A DNA stretch of 26,481 nucleotides from a virus: the IMG/VR virus record IMGVR_UViG_3300023176_002353, positions 1 to 26,481 of that record; one strand, written 5' to 3'. Below are positions 14,523 through 22,125 of this stretch, piece after piece. The position numbers were made by a program, and so were the translations under genes. Position 1 is the stretch's first letter; the number at the start of each line of letters is the position of its first letter. The notes beneath the pieces were generated by a model. It did not search any database. It had not been told where the DNA came from and saw only the letters and a list, made by a program, of their open reading frames with translations.

Positions 14523-15874
14523 TAGCGTAACTTCCTAAAATAATCTGGATTAGGTTTCGGAGGATTTGTATTAAATGGGTTTGGCCTTGGTCCGCCGAAT
14601 TTTGGCCAAATTTTGTCCTGGTCACCTTTTATATCAAATTTTTCACCTGGTTTTAAAATATATTCTGGATTTGGAAAAATTCCGCCGCCTGATCCGTCTC
14701 CTGAATATGGTAGATATTTCGGTATGCCATCATCGCCTTTAATATCAAATACACTAGGTCTATCACGACGTTCTGGACGTTCACGTGGGTCAATTGTACC
14801 CATTTCTTCAATACCTGCTAGTTTCTTTAATATATTTAAAGATTCATCAACATCGTCGTCTTCTTCTTTGTCTTTTGCAGCTTTTTTCATTGACTCTTCT
14901 TTGTCGCCGTCGCCGTCGATATCAATGTAGTCTGGTTTTGCACCTTCGTCTAAACTTTCGTTTACACTTTCCCATGTACCAGCATTTTCTTCGCCGTATT
15001 TCTTAATAAAGGCTGCTTTACTCATTTTTTCAGCATCATCTATCATTGCATCTTTAACAGCGCCTTCTTTGACTTTGTGTACTTTTCCGTCAACTTCGAA
15101 TTCATCTGCGCCTGCTGCTTTTGCTTTTGCAAGTGCACCTGAGTATGCATTACCTTCGCCTACTTCTGGTTCATCGATTTCAACTGATTCTCCTACTTCT
15201 AGCATTTTTTCAAACATAGCAATTGCTCTTTCACGTACATCAGTATCAGTTGCTTCTTCAAATTCTGGATCTTCTGCAAGATTATCAAGTGACTGGAGCA
15301 TTATTTTTAATGCTTGTTCTTTGCTTTCATAGTCACCGTCCATTAATAAAACGGCAGCGTCTTCTACACGCATCCCAACTTCTTCATTGCCTTTTTTTGT
15401 AAACATGCCGTAATCATGAGTATGCGGGTTAGCATCTTCTACATTGCTTTCATAGTCTCCGATTGCTAGATTATAATCTGGTGCACCAATACTTGCTTCA
15501 GCTTTTAGTTTACCGCCAAAACCTTTTGCAGGTGTTCTAATTTGTTTAAAGTATGCTGCAATTTCTTTGTCCAAGTTTGGTGTTGCAGATTCTGCTTTAA
15601 ATGCCGCATATGCTTCTGTTACACTTTCTACTGTGTGGTCAGGATATACTTCTTCGTCTACAGTAACGTGATCACCTTTTGCTTTCAAATAACGGCGCAG
15701 ACTTAAATCTGCATCGCTTCCCATTGTTGCCATTGGGTCATCCATCATTTCTTCTTGTGGTCTTGTTGTTGCATCTTCAAATCCTGCGCCATCTGCTTCT
15801 ACAGTTGGCTCTAGCTTGTTTAAAACTTCTGGGTTTACGATGCCTGCTAGTTTAACTAAGTCTCTTAAATCCAT
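14522..15874 (-). CDS. Large acidic hypothetical protein with KLAGI motifs and a calcium-loop-like segment
   Basis: A 450-residue, strongly acidic protein. LVKLAGIVN lies at residues 6-14 and LKKLAGIEE near 348. Between them, at about 315-330, YIDIDGDGDKEESMKKA has the Asp spacing of an EF-hand-like calcium loop, a segment I associate with prohead-associated proteins of marine phages. The C-terminal ~100 residues are Pro/Gly-rich (DGSGGGIFPNP, then NPFNTNPPKPNP). No enzyme motif is seen. The gene sits between head and packaging genes, and internal head protein is my best guess. The start at 15872-15874 follows the preceding gene by 4 nt. Confidence 0.8.
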   Translation of the reverse strand: MDLRDLVKLAGIVNPEVLNKLEPTVEADGAGFEDATTRPQEEMMDDPMATMGSDADLSLRRYLKAKGDHVTVDEEVYPDHTVESVTEAYAAFKAESATPNLDKEIAAYFKQIRTPAKGFGGKLKAEASIGAPDYNLAIGDYESNVEDANPHTHDYGMFTKKGNEEVGMRVEDAAVLLMDGDYESKEQALKIMLQSLDNLAEDPEFEEATDTDVRERAIAMFEKMLEVGESVEIDEPEVGEGNAYSGALAKAKAAGADEFEVDGKVHKVKEGAVKDAMIDDAEKMSKAAFIKKYGEENAGTWESVNESLDEGAKPDYIDIDGDGDKEESMKKAAKDKEEDDDVDESLNILKKLAGIEEMGTIDPRERPERRDRPSVFDIKGDDGIPKYLPYSGDGSGGGIFPNPEYILKPGEKFDIKGDQDKIWPKFGGPRPNPFNTNPPKPNPDYFRKLR

Positions 15875-15878
15875 TTTA

Positions 15879-16376
15879 TTATACCTTATACTCTGTGTTT
15901 AATTCAGACTTTGGTAAGTTTTTAACAAACTTTTCTACAAATTCGTTACCGTAGTTATCACTGTGATCAACTTTTTCTTCTTCACTGTAATCTGCGTCTG
16001 CTAGTACACTTTTACCTTCTTCTGGTTCATCCTCATCTAACGGATGAATTTCTTCAAACTCACCTTCATTATACACACGGATTGTTCCGTAATGAATGTT
16101 GGCTGCATTTGCTAATTCTTCTTGTAGTGCAGGAGGTGTTGTTGGCAGTTTAACTGCTACCTCAAATGTTGTTACTGCACTAGGACCAATATTACCAAAG
16201 CCAGCAGGGCTTTTTTGGATAATACTTGTTTTTGGTGCACTAACACTTTCTACATTATATCTTGCAAGATATGCTTCAATCTTGTCCATTGCTTCCTCTG
16301 TCATAGGTGCAACTGTCTGCACTTTAAACTTGTAAGTTTTTTCAGATTCGGCCAAATATTGTGCTAAACTTTTCAT
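15879..16376 (-). CDS. Probable internal head protein with capsid-targeting-like N-terminus (165 aa)
   Basis: A 165-residue protein beginning MKSLAQYLAESEKTY. The first 10 residues resemble the T4 internal-protein leader (IPIII begins MKTYQEFIAEA), which targets proteins into the prohead and is cut by protease gp21 after an (L/I)xE site; here LAE precedes S11. The middle (IEAYLARYNVESVSAPK, then TTFEVAVKL) looks like an alpha/beta domain, and the tail is acidic (LDEDEPEEG). I do not know the family's function. A late box at 16398-16405 and GAGGAA serve its expression. Confidence 0.78.
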   Translation of the reverse strand: MKSLAQYLAESEKTYKFKVQTVAPMTEEAMDKIEAYLARYNVESVSAPKTSIIQKSPAGFGNIGPSAVTTFEVAVKLPTTPPALQEELANAANIHYGTIRVYNEGEFEEIHPLDEDEPEEGKSVLADADYSEEEKVDHSDNYGNEFVEKFVKNLPKSELNTEYKV

Positions 16377-16396
16377 AATATCATTCCTCGTTATAG

Positions 16397-16930
16397 TTAT
16401 TTATCAGAATCATTTGATTTAATACGGTCTACAAGGTCGTTAAGTAAACTGCTTCTATCAAAAAATTCCTCTGCCTCACCCTCAATTGCAGTTTCACCTT
16501 TAGCATTTTCTTTAGCAATTTGATGTTCAAGTTTCTTTTCTTCTAAATCTAATTTACGTTTGCGCATTTGCATTTCGATCATCTTTAGTTTTTTATCCAT
16601 CTTTGCTGTTTTAGCAGTAATAGCATTTGTCATCATTTTACTAGCACTATCAAACACAGGTGCAGCATGCCTATCTTCTACATTTTGTCCCAAGTCCATC
16701 AAGTCTTGAAACGCATTTATTGCTTGTTTAGCATAGTCGTCCATTTCGTGGTCTAATGCTTCTAAGTCACGGACAGCAGGAAGTGCTGCATCAATTTTGT
16801 CTACTGTGTCCATTGTTTCACGTAGTTTGTCTAAATCAAAACCAGTTTCTTCTTCTTGTATTGGTTGTTCGATCTCCTCACGTTCATTCATCGGAGGCAA
16901 ATCAAATACTTCTTCAATTTTTCTACTCAT
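16397..16930 (-). CDS. 16: Probable terminase small subunit gp16
   Basis: The 177 residues match the size of T4 gp16 (164), which recognises DNA and stimulates the gp17 ATPase and packaging. The acidic first ~50 residues are followed by a helical hairpin core (DDYAKQAINAFQDLMD, then APVFDSASKMMTNAITAKTA). A long charged coiled-coil follows (KMIEMQMRKRKLDLEEKKL), the same order as in gp16 proteins of marine phages. Sequence identity cannot be shown by eye, so another coiled-coil head protein is possible. The ATG overlaps gp4 as ATGA. Four genes separate it from gp17. Confidence 0.6.
   Translation of the reverse strand: MSRKIEEVFDLPPMNEREEIEQPIQEEETGFDLDKLRETMDTVDKIDAALPAVRDLEALDHEMDDYAKQAINAFQDLMDLGQNVEDRHAAPVFDSASKMMTNAITAKTAKMDKKLKMIEMQMRKRKLDLEEKKLEHQIAKENAKGETAIEGEAEEFFDRSSLLNDLVDRIKSNDSDK
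16398..16405 (-). promoter_or_regulatory. T4-late-type box upstream of the 165-aa head protein
   Basis: GATAAATA on the minus strand within the last codons of the gp16-like gene, 21 nt before the next ATG, with GAGGAA in between. Confidence 0.5.
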
Positions 16931-17364
16931 TTTTTCTTTTTAGGATTATTAAACAGTTCATGTTCAGTTAAAACTCTAAATCCTACTCCTTGACGTTCTG
17001 CAAATACTTTTGCAGCTTGCCACTTTGCTTCGTTAACTACTGCAGCGGCTTTTTGTGCTGTACCTTTAGCATTACCTAATATTTGTCCTGCTGGTTTAAT
17101 CTCTATAAACTCTGCTTGCCGTTTACCATTTCTATCTTCGTAAACTACAAAAAAGTCTGGCACATAATTACTTGCTTTGTTTGTTAATGGATTTCTATAA
17201 GGTATTCTATGACTTTCACTAGCCCATGCAATGATATTTGGATGATCATCACACACTCGCATAAACTTTAATTCCCATCCACTACGATAACGTGGGCGGT
17301 GTTTGCCAATGTATTTGCTTGGGTTTTTGAGTTTGTATATACCTTGTTGAAACTTTGCTGCCAT
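16927..17364 (-). CDS. 4: Head completion protein gp4 (TnsA-like nuclease fold)
   Basis: The 145 residues (T4 gp4 150) match the head-completion family, needed to finish DNA-filled heads before tail joining. The opening KNPSKYIGKHRPRYRSGWEL is characteristic. The PD-(D/E)xK catalytic pattern is present: E31 in GWELKF, D70 in VPDFF and EIK at 88-90 in IEIKP. The basic tail ends PKKKK. It is probably not fully leaderless: the late box is 8 nt from the ATG, leaving only a few bases of leader. It is coupled to the gp16-like gene by ATGA. Confidence 0.92.
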   Translation of the reverse strand: MAAKFQQGIYKLKNPSKYIGKHRPRYRSGWELKFMRVCDDHPNIIAWASESHRIPYRNPLTNKASNYVPDFFVVYEDRNGKRQAEFIEIKPAGQILGNAKGTAQKAAAVVNEAKWQAAKVFAERQGVGFRVLTEHELFNNPKKKK

Positions 17365-17372
17365 TATATAGG

Positions 17373-17380
17373 TATTTATT
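17373..17380 (-). promoter_or_regulatory. T4-late-type promoter of gp4
   Basis: AATAAATA on the minus strand, 8 nt before the gp4 ATG, overlapping the stop of the tail-tube-like gene. No Shine-Dalgarno lies between. Confidence 0.6.
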
Positions 17381-18363
17381 TAATCTATATCAAAGCCAAA
17401 TGCACGAAATGTATCTCTGGCTTTTTCGGGATCCCATTTTAGTACAGCTTTTTGTATATTACCTGGATTAGGATCAGCTATTCCTGCTATAACAGGATTT
17501 CCATTTACATCTATCACAGGTTGTCCTAAATCATCTATTACTTGTTGTACTAGTGTACCTGTCGATGTTGTCCCTAAATTTTGTATACTATCCAATCTAA
17601 CAGCGTTACCTACTGCGTCTCTGATAACTTCGCCTGCTGCATTTACCAATACGCCTGCTGCAGCACTTTTAACTGCATTGTACGCTTGTGTAGGTGCATT
17701 AACTCCTACTGCTGATGCTCCATTACTTGAATTATCTCCATCAAAGTTAACGTGTTCTGGCAGAAATTGTACTGTCCAAACTACAGGATTGCTATCACTA
17801 TAATCTAATCTGTCGTGACTTACATTTGTAATCATACAGTTATACATATTAATTTCACGTTTAGAGTTTGCTGTATCTCTGCTTATAATTTTAATTTGAG
17901 GAAAGAAATAACGCTCACTAGTTGCAGTTGGTTTTACACCAAATGTTCCATCAAATGCAGGTGTTATTGTATCATATGTTACAATAGTTCTTTCGCTTAC
18001 TGAATGTCCATGTCCGTAATGCTGTGCATATGCTTGTAAGAGATTCTGAAACTGATTATCTACCGTATCATAAAATGTAATACCAGCTGAAGTTGGTTCT
18101 ATCTTAGTATGTAAGTATCTTTGTCTATTATACTGATTAACACTAGTAGTGTTATAACTATAATCAGGTAAGTTTACTCCTTGCACTCGATGAAAAATAA
18201 ACTTTCGTCCATATGATTCATCGAGCAAAGGAATTGTTTCGTTTACAGTTATTTCAACTGAAAACTGGAATTTTTTGCGAGGGATTTTTGTCATTATAGT
18301 GTCGTCGACACCGTAACGCTCTGCCGCTGCATTATAAGGGCCAGTATTAGCAGTTAATCCCAT
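17380..18363 (-). CDS. Second tail-tube-fold protein (gp19/gp54-like)
   Basis: A 327-residue protein lying 14 nt after gp19. Residues about 27-210 follow the tail-tube plan: KKFQFSVEI, then RVQGVNLPDYSY, then YLHTKIEPTSAGITFYDTVD, then YNCMITNVSHDRLDYSD. A Gly/Ala/Asn-rich extension of ~110 residues follows. T4 gp48 and gp54 (364 and 320 residues) share this fold and start the tube at the baseplate, so a tube-initiator role fits by size. An adapter at the head end or a minor tube subunit is also possible. GAGGT precedes the ATG. Confidence 0.72.
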   Translation of the reverse strand: MGLTANTGPYNAAAERYGVDDTIMTKIPRKKFQFSVEITVNETIPLLDESYGRKFIFHRVQGVNLPDYSYNTTSVNQYNRQRYLHTKIEPTSAGITFYDTVDNQFQNLLQAYAQHYGHGHSVSERTIVTYDTITPAFDGTFGVKPTATSERYFFPQIKIISRDTANSKREINMYNCMITNVSHDRLDYSDSNPVVWTVQFLPEHVNFDGDNSSNGASAVGVNAPTQAYNAVKSAAAGVLVNAAGEVIRDAVGNAVRLDSIQNLGTTSTGTLVQQVIDDLGQPVIDVNGNPVIAGIADPNPGNIQKAVLKWDPEKARDTFRAFGFDID

Positions 18364-18377
18364 CGCTCATTTACCTC

Positions 18378-18980
18378 TTACTGAGTGTTACCGCCAGTTG
18401 CGTTACTTACTGTTTGGTCCTGATCAGCGCCTGTTAGTGTTGCGTTACCTGCTGCATCATAAATTTCTGCATTATCGTAACGAATTGTTACAGACATTTG
18501 AACTTGATCACTAGTTGCATATGCCATATCGCCATACTGAATATTACTAATGTAGCAACCTGCTAGTTCAAACTTGTCTAGTACGCCTGGTGTTGGGTTT
18601 GCACCATCTAGTGTTTCAACTACTGTTTGGAACTTGTATGATGCGCCTGCACGTGGTGCACTTTGGTTTGCATGATCAACTTGTCTGTTAAGTTGATTGT
18701 TTAATTCTCTTAATACTGCACTGTCTACATCGTCACGTAATGTAACTGTTACTGGTTCCCATGTATGTTTACCAGCAAGATAAATTCTACTGTTATACAT
18801 GTCTAGTGGAATCTCATCGTGTGTTAGTGCTGGGCGTGTTACTGTCATTACACTGCGTGTTGGTGTTGCTGAAAAGCCATCGCCGATAAATGTTACACGA
18901 AAACGATATTGTAGTTTTGGCATAATTGTTGTGGTGTTACCTGCATTATCTGGTACACCAAGTGTTGTTAAAACTGCCAT
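18378..18980 (-). CDS. 19: Tail tube protein gp19
   Basis: gp19 hexamers stack to form the inner tail tube through which DNA is delivered. The 200-residue product (T4 163) has the typical start PKLQYRFRVTFIGDGF (about 21-36), then VTRPALTHDEIPLDMYNSRI, HTWEPVTVTLRDDVDSAVL and the C-terminal strand pair around LAGCYISNIQYGDMAY. About 20 extra polar residues at the end (ATLTGADQDQTVSN) are not in T4. It has AGAGGAG before its ATG and a late box at 19015-19022, so it forms a separate late unit after the terminator at 19040-19061. Confidence 0.94.
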   Translation of the reverse strand: MAVLTTLGVPDNAGNTTTIMPKLQYRFRVTFIGDGFSATPTRSVMTVTRPALTHDEIPLDMYNSRIYLAGKHTWEPVTVTLRDDVDSAVLRELNNQLNRQVDHANQSAPRAGASYKFQTVVETLDGANPTPGVLDKFELAGCYISNIQYGDMAYATSDQVQMSVTIRYDNAEIYDAAGNATLTGADQDQTVSNATGGNTQ

Positions 18981-19014
18981 AATTAATTCTCCTCTAATAC
19001 TGGCTCTGTACGTA

Positions 19015-19022
19015 TATTTATT
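19015..19022 (-). promoter_or_regulatory. T4-late-type promoter of gp19
   Basis: AATAAATA on the minus strand between the gp18 terminator and gp19, with a leader of about 30 nt that contains AGAGGAG. Confidence 0.65.
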
Positions 19023-19039
19023 ACAAATCAGTCAAAAAA

Positions 19040-19061
19040 ATGGACGCCCGAAAGCGTCCAT
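19040..19061 (-). terminator. Rho-independent terminator after tail sheath gp18
   Basis: Stem ATGGACGC/GCGTCCAT with loop TTTCGG on the minus strand, followed by a tract of six T. It separates gp18 from gp19, which then has its own late promoter. Confidence 0.94.
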
Positions 19062-19084
19062 TAAGTATTAAGTTAATTTTTTTA

Positions 19085-21487
19085 TTATATTTGTGCTGAA
19101 AGTGTGCCAGTATTTACAATTCGAATTGGAATGTAAATAAATTCTGCAACTTTAGCTGGTTCAATCGCAACATCAATATATAGTTCGTTACGATCAATTC
19201 TTGCTGGTGTATTGTTTGTTTCATCACATACAACTGCAAAGTCATAAATGCCTCTGCGGCTTAAAATGTCTGCTAGGAAACGTTCAAACACTAGTTTAGC
19301 TCTGTCACGTGTTTGCTGGTCGTTAATTTCAAACAAGAATGGACGAGCAATGTGATCAAAACGTTCACGTAAGTAAGCAACTAAACGTGCTACGTTTACA
19401 CGGTCTAGTGCACTATCAAAGTTGTGTAGTGTTTTTTGTCCAAATACAACTGTACCTTGTCCGATAAATGTTGTGATTGGGTTTAGTTTGTTTTCATACA
19501 TTGCATCACGCTGTCCTTGTGTAAGTGCAACTGCTTTGTATTCACCTTCGTCTGTTAGGTAACCAACACTACTTGCGTTTTGTACAACACCACGTGTTAA
19601 GCCTGCTGGTGCAAACCACTGGAATGATACATTATCATTGTATGCATATGTATATAGTGCCATATGTGATGGAGGAACAACAACTGTTTTGCCGTTTACT
19701 GGCTCAGTTCCTGCGCCTGCTGGATAGTAAACTGCACTGTATGTGTCGTTTGTTACTAGTCCATCTTCTCCATTTTCACTTGCAATACCTGCATTTTGTA
19801 CCCAAGTAATTGCATCTGTTGGATTTTTGCGCATCGGAGTATCAATAATGATAAATCCTGTTTCGCCTCTGTCACTGTTTAGTGCTACTAGTTCGTCTGT
19901 TAGTTCAGGGAAGTTAGGAGCTGCCATAAGTGTAAATGCATGTTGTGGATCACGTAAATCTTCGCCTACTGCTACCGCTTGCATTTTAGCTGCAATATAT
20001 TTGTGCTGTGCAAAACGTCCAAATGCCCCTGAGCCGTCTGCATGATTTGCTACTGCGTTTCTCCATGCACCTGCTGTTGCGTCATATTCACGAACAGTGT
20101 TTGCACTTTGTCCCATGTTAACAACTACCATACCATCTGGGAATACCAATGGATCTGGTCCGTCTGTAATAACAGTTGCAGCACCGCCGTTACTTGTGTC
20201 GCCTGCTGTATCAGTTACGTTTGCAAATAATACACCACGGTTTGTTGTTTGATCTGTATTATCATGTGATACCCAATCACCTACTGTTGTGTTATAAACA
20301 CGAATGTCTGGATATGCTCTTGCGTTTGCTTGATTTGTTCCTGCTAGTGCAGTATTAACCCAAATGTCACCACCCGACGGATTTGACGGAGAATTTGAAC
20401 CGTATGTTACGTTTGATGCCGGAACAAATGTATTACTACTTACTGTGTAAATGTCTAATGAATTTAGTGTATCATTAAACCAAACTTGACCATCTGCTGC
20501 AGTTGCAGTTGGGAAAGCAACACTTGCTTTAAATGTAGTTAATGCATTTACATCGCTGTCTGCATCTAACTCACCGATTTTAATAATATCGCCTGTTGTG
20601 TCTAATACAAGTTTATTTTCCTGTGATGAACTTGCTGTTAATGCAGTTGTACTAGTACCGTTTTGTGGAACATAACCTGTTACACTTGTACCAGAACCTA
20701 CACCTAGTACTGTACGCTGTACCCAACCTGTTGTTACATATTCATAAACAACTAAATCAATACCATTACCTGGTGATGTTGTTTTAATCCATGTATCACC
20801 ATTACTCGGTCCTGCTGGTGTACTAAAGTGCTCATCGAATGTTGCAACTGATGCTAGTGCTACCCATGCAGCACCGCTTTCTTTATAATATTCAATTGTA
20901 TTGTCATCTGTACTAATTACAACATGATAGCCGCCAGTTACAACTGTTGCTAGTGGAGCAGTACCCGCTGCACCTGTAATTACTTCAACTGTTGGTATTT
21001 TGTTGCGCCATACATCTGCAGTACTGTCATATTCGTGAATACCATATTTACTTGCGTCTGTATCTAACCAATGTGTGTTAGCAGTTGACCATGCTGCAGT
21101 TGGTTCTGTGTCTGAAGGTTCTAATTGACCTAAATCTACGTCAGCACGTACAATGTACGCAGTATTTCCTTGTCCAAGATAGCTGTATGCTGCCATTAGA
21201 CCATATTCGTTTGTTTCGTCACCTTGAATAACAACATCTGTACTATTTGTACGGAATGTAGGGTTACCAAAGAACTGTGTTACTTCTCTTTGTGATGTAA
21301 CACGAACAACTTCACCTGCGTATGCACTTTTTGTGTATTTTGCAATACCATCTGATGCACTACCCGTAGGGTCTGTTTTATTTTCTCTTGTAGCAAGTAC
21401 AATTAGCGGACTTGTGCCAGCGCCTGGGGCACCGTATGCACTCTCATCTGTAATTTGTACCTCTACACCTGGGGATACTAAAGCCAT
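19085..21487 (-). CDS. 18: Tail sheath protein gp18 with a large inserted repeat region
   Basis: gp18 forms the contractile sheath. The 800 residues (T4 659) open with MALVSPGVEVQITDES, the common phage sheath start. The last ~300 residues are the conserved contraction core (FMLAAP-like FTLMAAPNFPEL, TFIGQGTVVFGQKTLH, then NVARLVAYLRERFDHIARPFLF). Between about 130 and 480 lies an insertion of roughly five related modules with the pattern xNGDxWxxT..xYxxxxxxW, such as GPSNGDTWIKT and PSGGDIWVNT. It probably projects from the sheath surface. AGAGGAG precedes the ATG; a GGTAAATA at 21522-21529 may be a weak late box. Confidence 0.95.
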   Translation of the reverse strand: MALVSPGVEVQITDESAYGAPGAGTSPLIVLATRENKTDPTGSASDGIAKYTKSAYAGEVVRVTSQREVTQFFGNPTFRTNSTDVVIQGDETNEYGLMAAYSYLGQGNTAYIVRADVDLGQLEPSDTEPTAAWSTANTHWLDTDASKYGIHEYDSTADVWRNKIPTVEVITGAAGTAPLATVVTGGYHVVISTDDNTIEYYKESGAAWVALASVATFDEHFSTPAGPSNGDTWIKTTSPGNGIDLVVYEYVTTGWVQRTVLGVGSGTSVTGYVPQNGTSTTALTASSSQENKLVLDTTGDIIKIGELDADSDVNALTTFKASVAFPTATAADGQVWFNDTLNSLDIYTVSSNTFVPASNVTYGSNSPSNPSGGDIWVNTALAGTNQANARAYPDIRVYNTTVGDWVSHDNTDQTTNRGVLFANVTDTAGDTSNGGAATVITDGPDPLVFPDGMVVVNMGQSANTVREYDATAGAWRNAVANHADGSGAFGRFAQHKYIAAKMQAVAVGEDLRDPQHAFTLMAAPNFPELTDELVALNSDRGETGFIIIDTPMRKNPTDAITWVQNAGIASENGEDGLVTNDTYSAVYYPAGAGTEPVNGKTVVVPPSHMALYTYAYNDNVSFQWFAPAGLTRGVVQNASSVGYLTDEGEYKAVALTQGQRDAMYENKLNPITTFIGQGTVVFGQKTLHNFDSALDRVNVARLVAYLRERFDHIARPFLFEINDQQTRDRAKLVFERFLADILSRRGIYDFAVVCDETNNTPARIDRNELYIDVAIEPAKVAEFIYIPIRIVNTGTLSAQI

Positions 21488-21577
21488 TATATTTCTCCTC
21501 TGGGTTCGTATTTGATAATACTATTTACCAGAAAAGCTATATATCAGGGGGGAAACAGAGGATAACTACGTAGTTAA

Positions 21578-22090
21578 TTAGCTAGCACTGTAACTGTCAA
21601 TGTGACTAATAAGTGCATGTACATTAAATTCTAAATCCTCTAATGTACCATTATTACAAATTGTATAGTCTGCCATCCATTGTTCAAGACTCATTGAGTT
21701 TTTATTTTCAGGTGGCAAATGATCACTACGGTCAACCCATATACAATAGTCAAACACACCTGTATTTTTCATTGCATGGAATTCTTTTTTGTTACGTAGT
21801 CCACAGTAAATGTCATACTCTGCAAACATTTCTCTACCAAGTCTAGCAGGATCGGGAACGTTGTAGTCACAAATAGCATCATACCATTCTTGACGATGAC
21901 TATGTCTATCAGCATAGCATTCTTCTTCGTTAGCATAGCCGTACTTGTCTTTTAAGTCGTTGTAGATAAACAACTTGCTACAAAACTGACTACTTGATTC
22001 AAAACTATAACCATACTTGTCTCGCAAAATTTCGCAGACAGTATCTTTGCCATGGCGACCATGACCAATCACTAACAATTTTAATTTCAT
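21578..22090 (-). CDS. Deoxynucleoside monophosphate kinase-like (gp1-type)
   Basis: T4 gp1 phosphorylates dNMPs to supply DNA precursors. This 170-residue protein is shorter than T4 gp1 (241). The P-loop GHGRHGKD is at 9-16, and the lid/substrate region YGYANEEECYADRHSHRQEWYDAI is similar to phage adenylate/dNMP-kinase-like proteins. DIYCGLRNKKEF and IWVDRS follow. It sits among structural genes, oddly for a nucleotide enzyme. The promoter at 22097-22125 has a -10 box 6 nt before the ATG with no Shine-Dalgarno, so a leaderless, non-late transcript is predicted. Substrate range is unknown. Confidence 0.82.
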   Translation of the reverse strand: MKLKLLVIGHGRHGKDTVCEILRDKYGYSFESSSQFCSKLFIYNDLKDKYGYANEEECYADRHSHRQEWYDAICDYNVPDPARLGREMFAEYDIYCGLRNKKEFHAMKNTGVFDYCIWVDRSDHLPPENKNSMSLEQWMADYTICNNGTLEDLEFNVHALISHIDSYSAS

Positions 22091-22096
22091 AGTTAT

Positions 22097-22125
22097 ATTA
22101 TAATAGGATCAGGACCGTTTGTCAA
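22097..22125 (-). promoter_or_regulatory. Consensus sigma70 promoter of the dNMP kinase gene (leaderless)
   Basis: A perfect TTGACA (22120-22125), 17-nt spacer and TATAAT (22097-22102) on the minus strand. ATAACT follows and then the ATG at 22088-22090, so the predicted start coincides with the start codon. The -35 overlaps the end of gp13. Confidence 0.92.
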
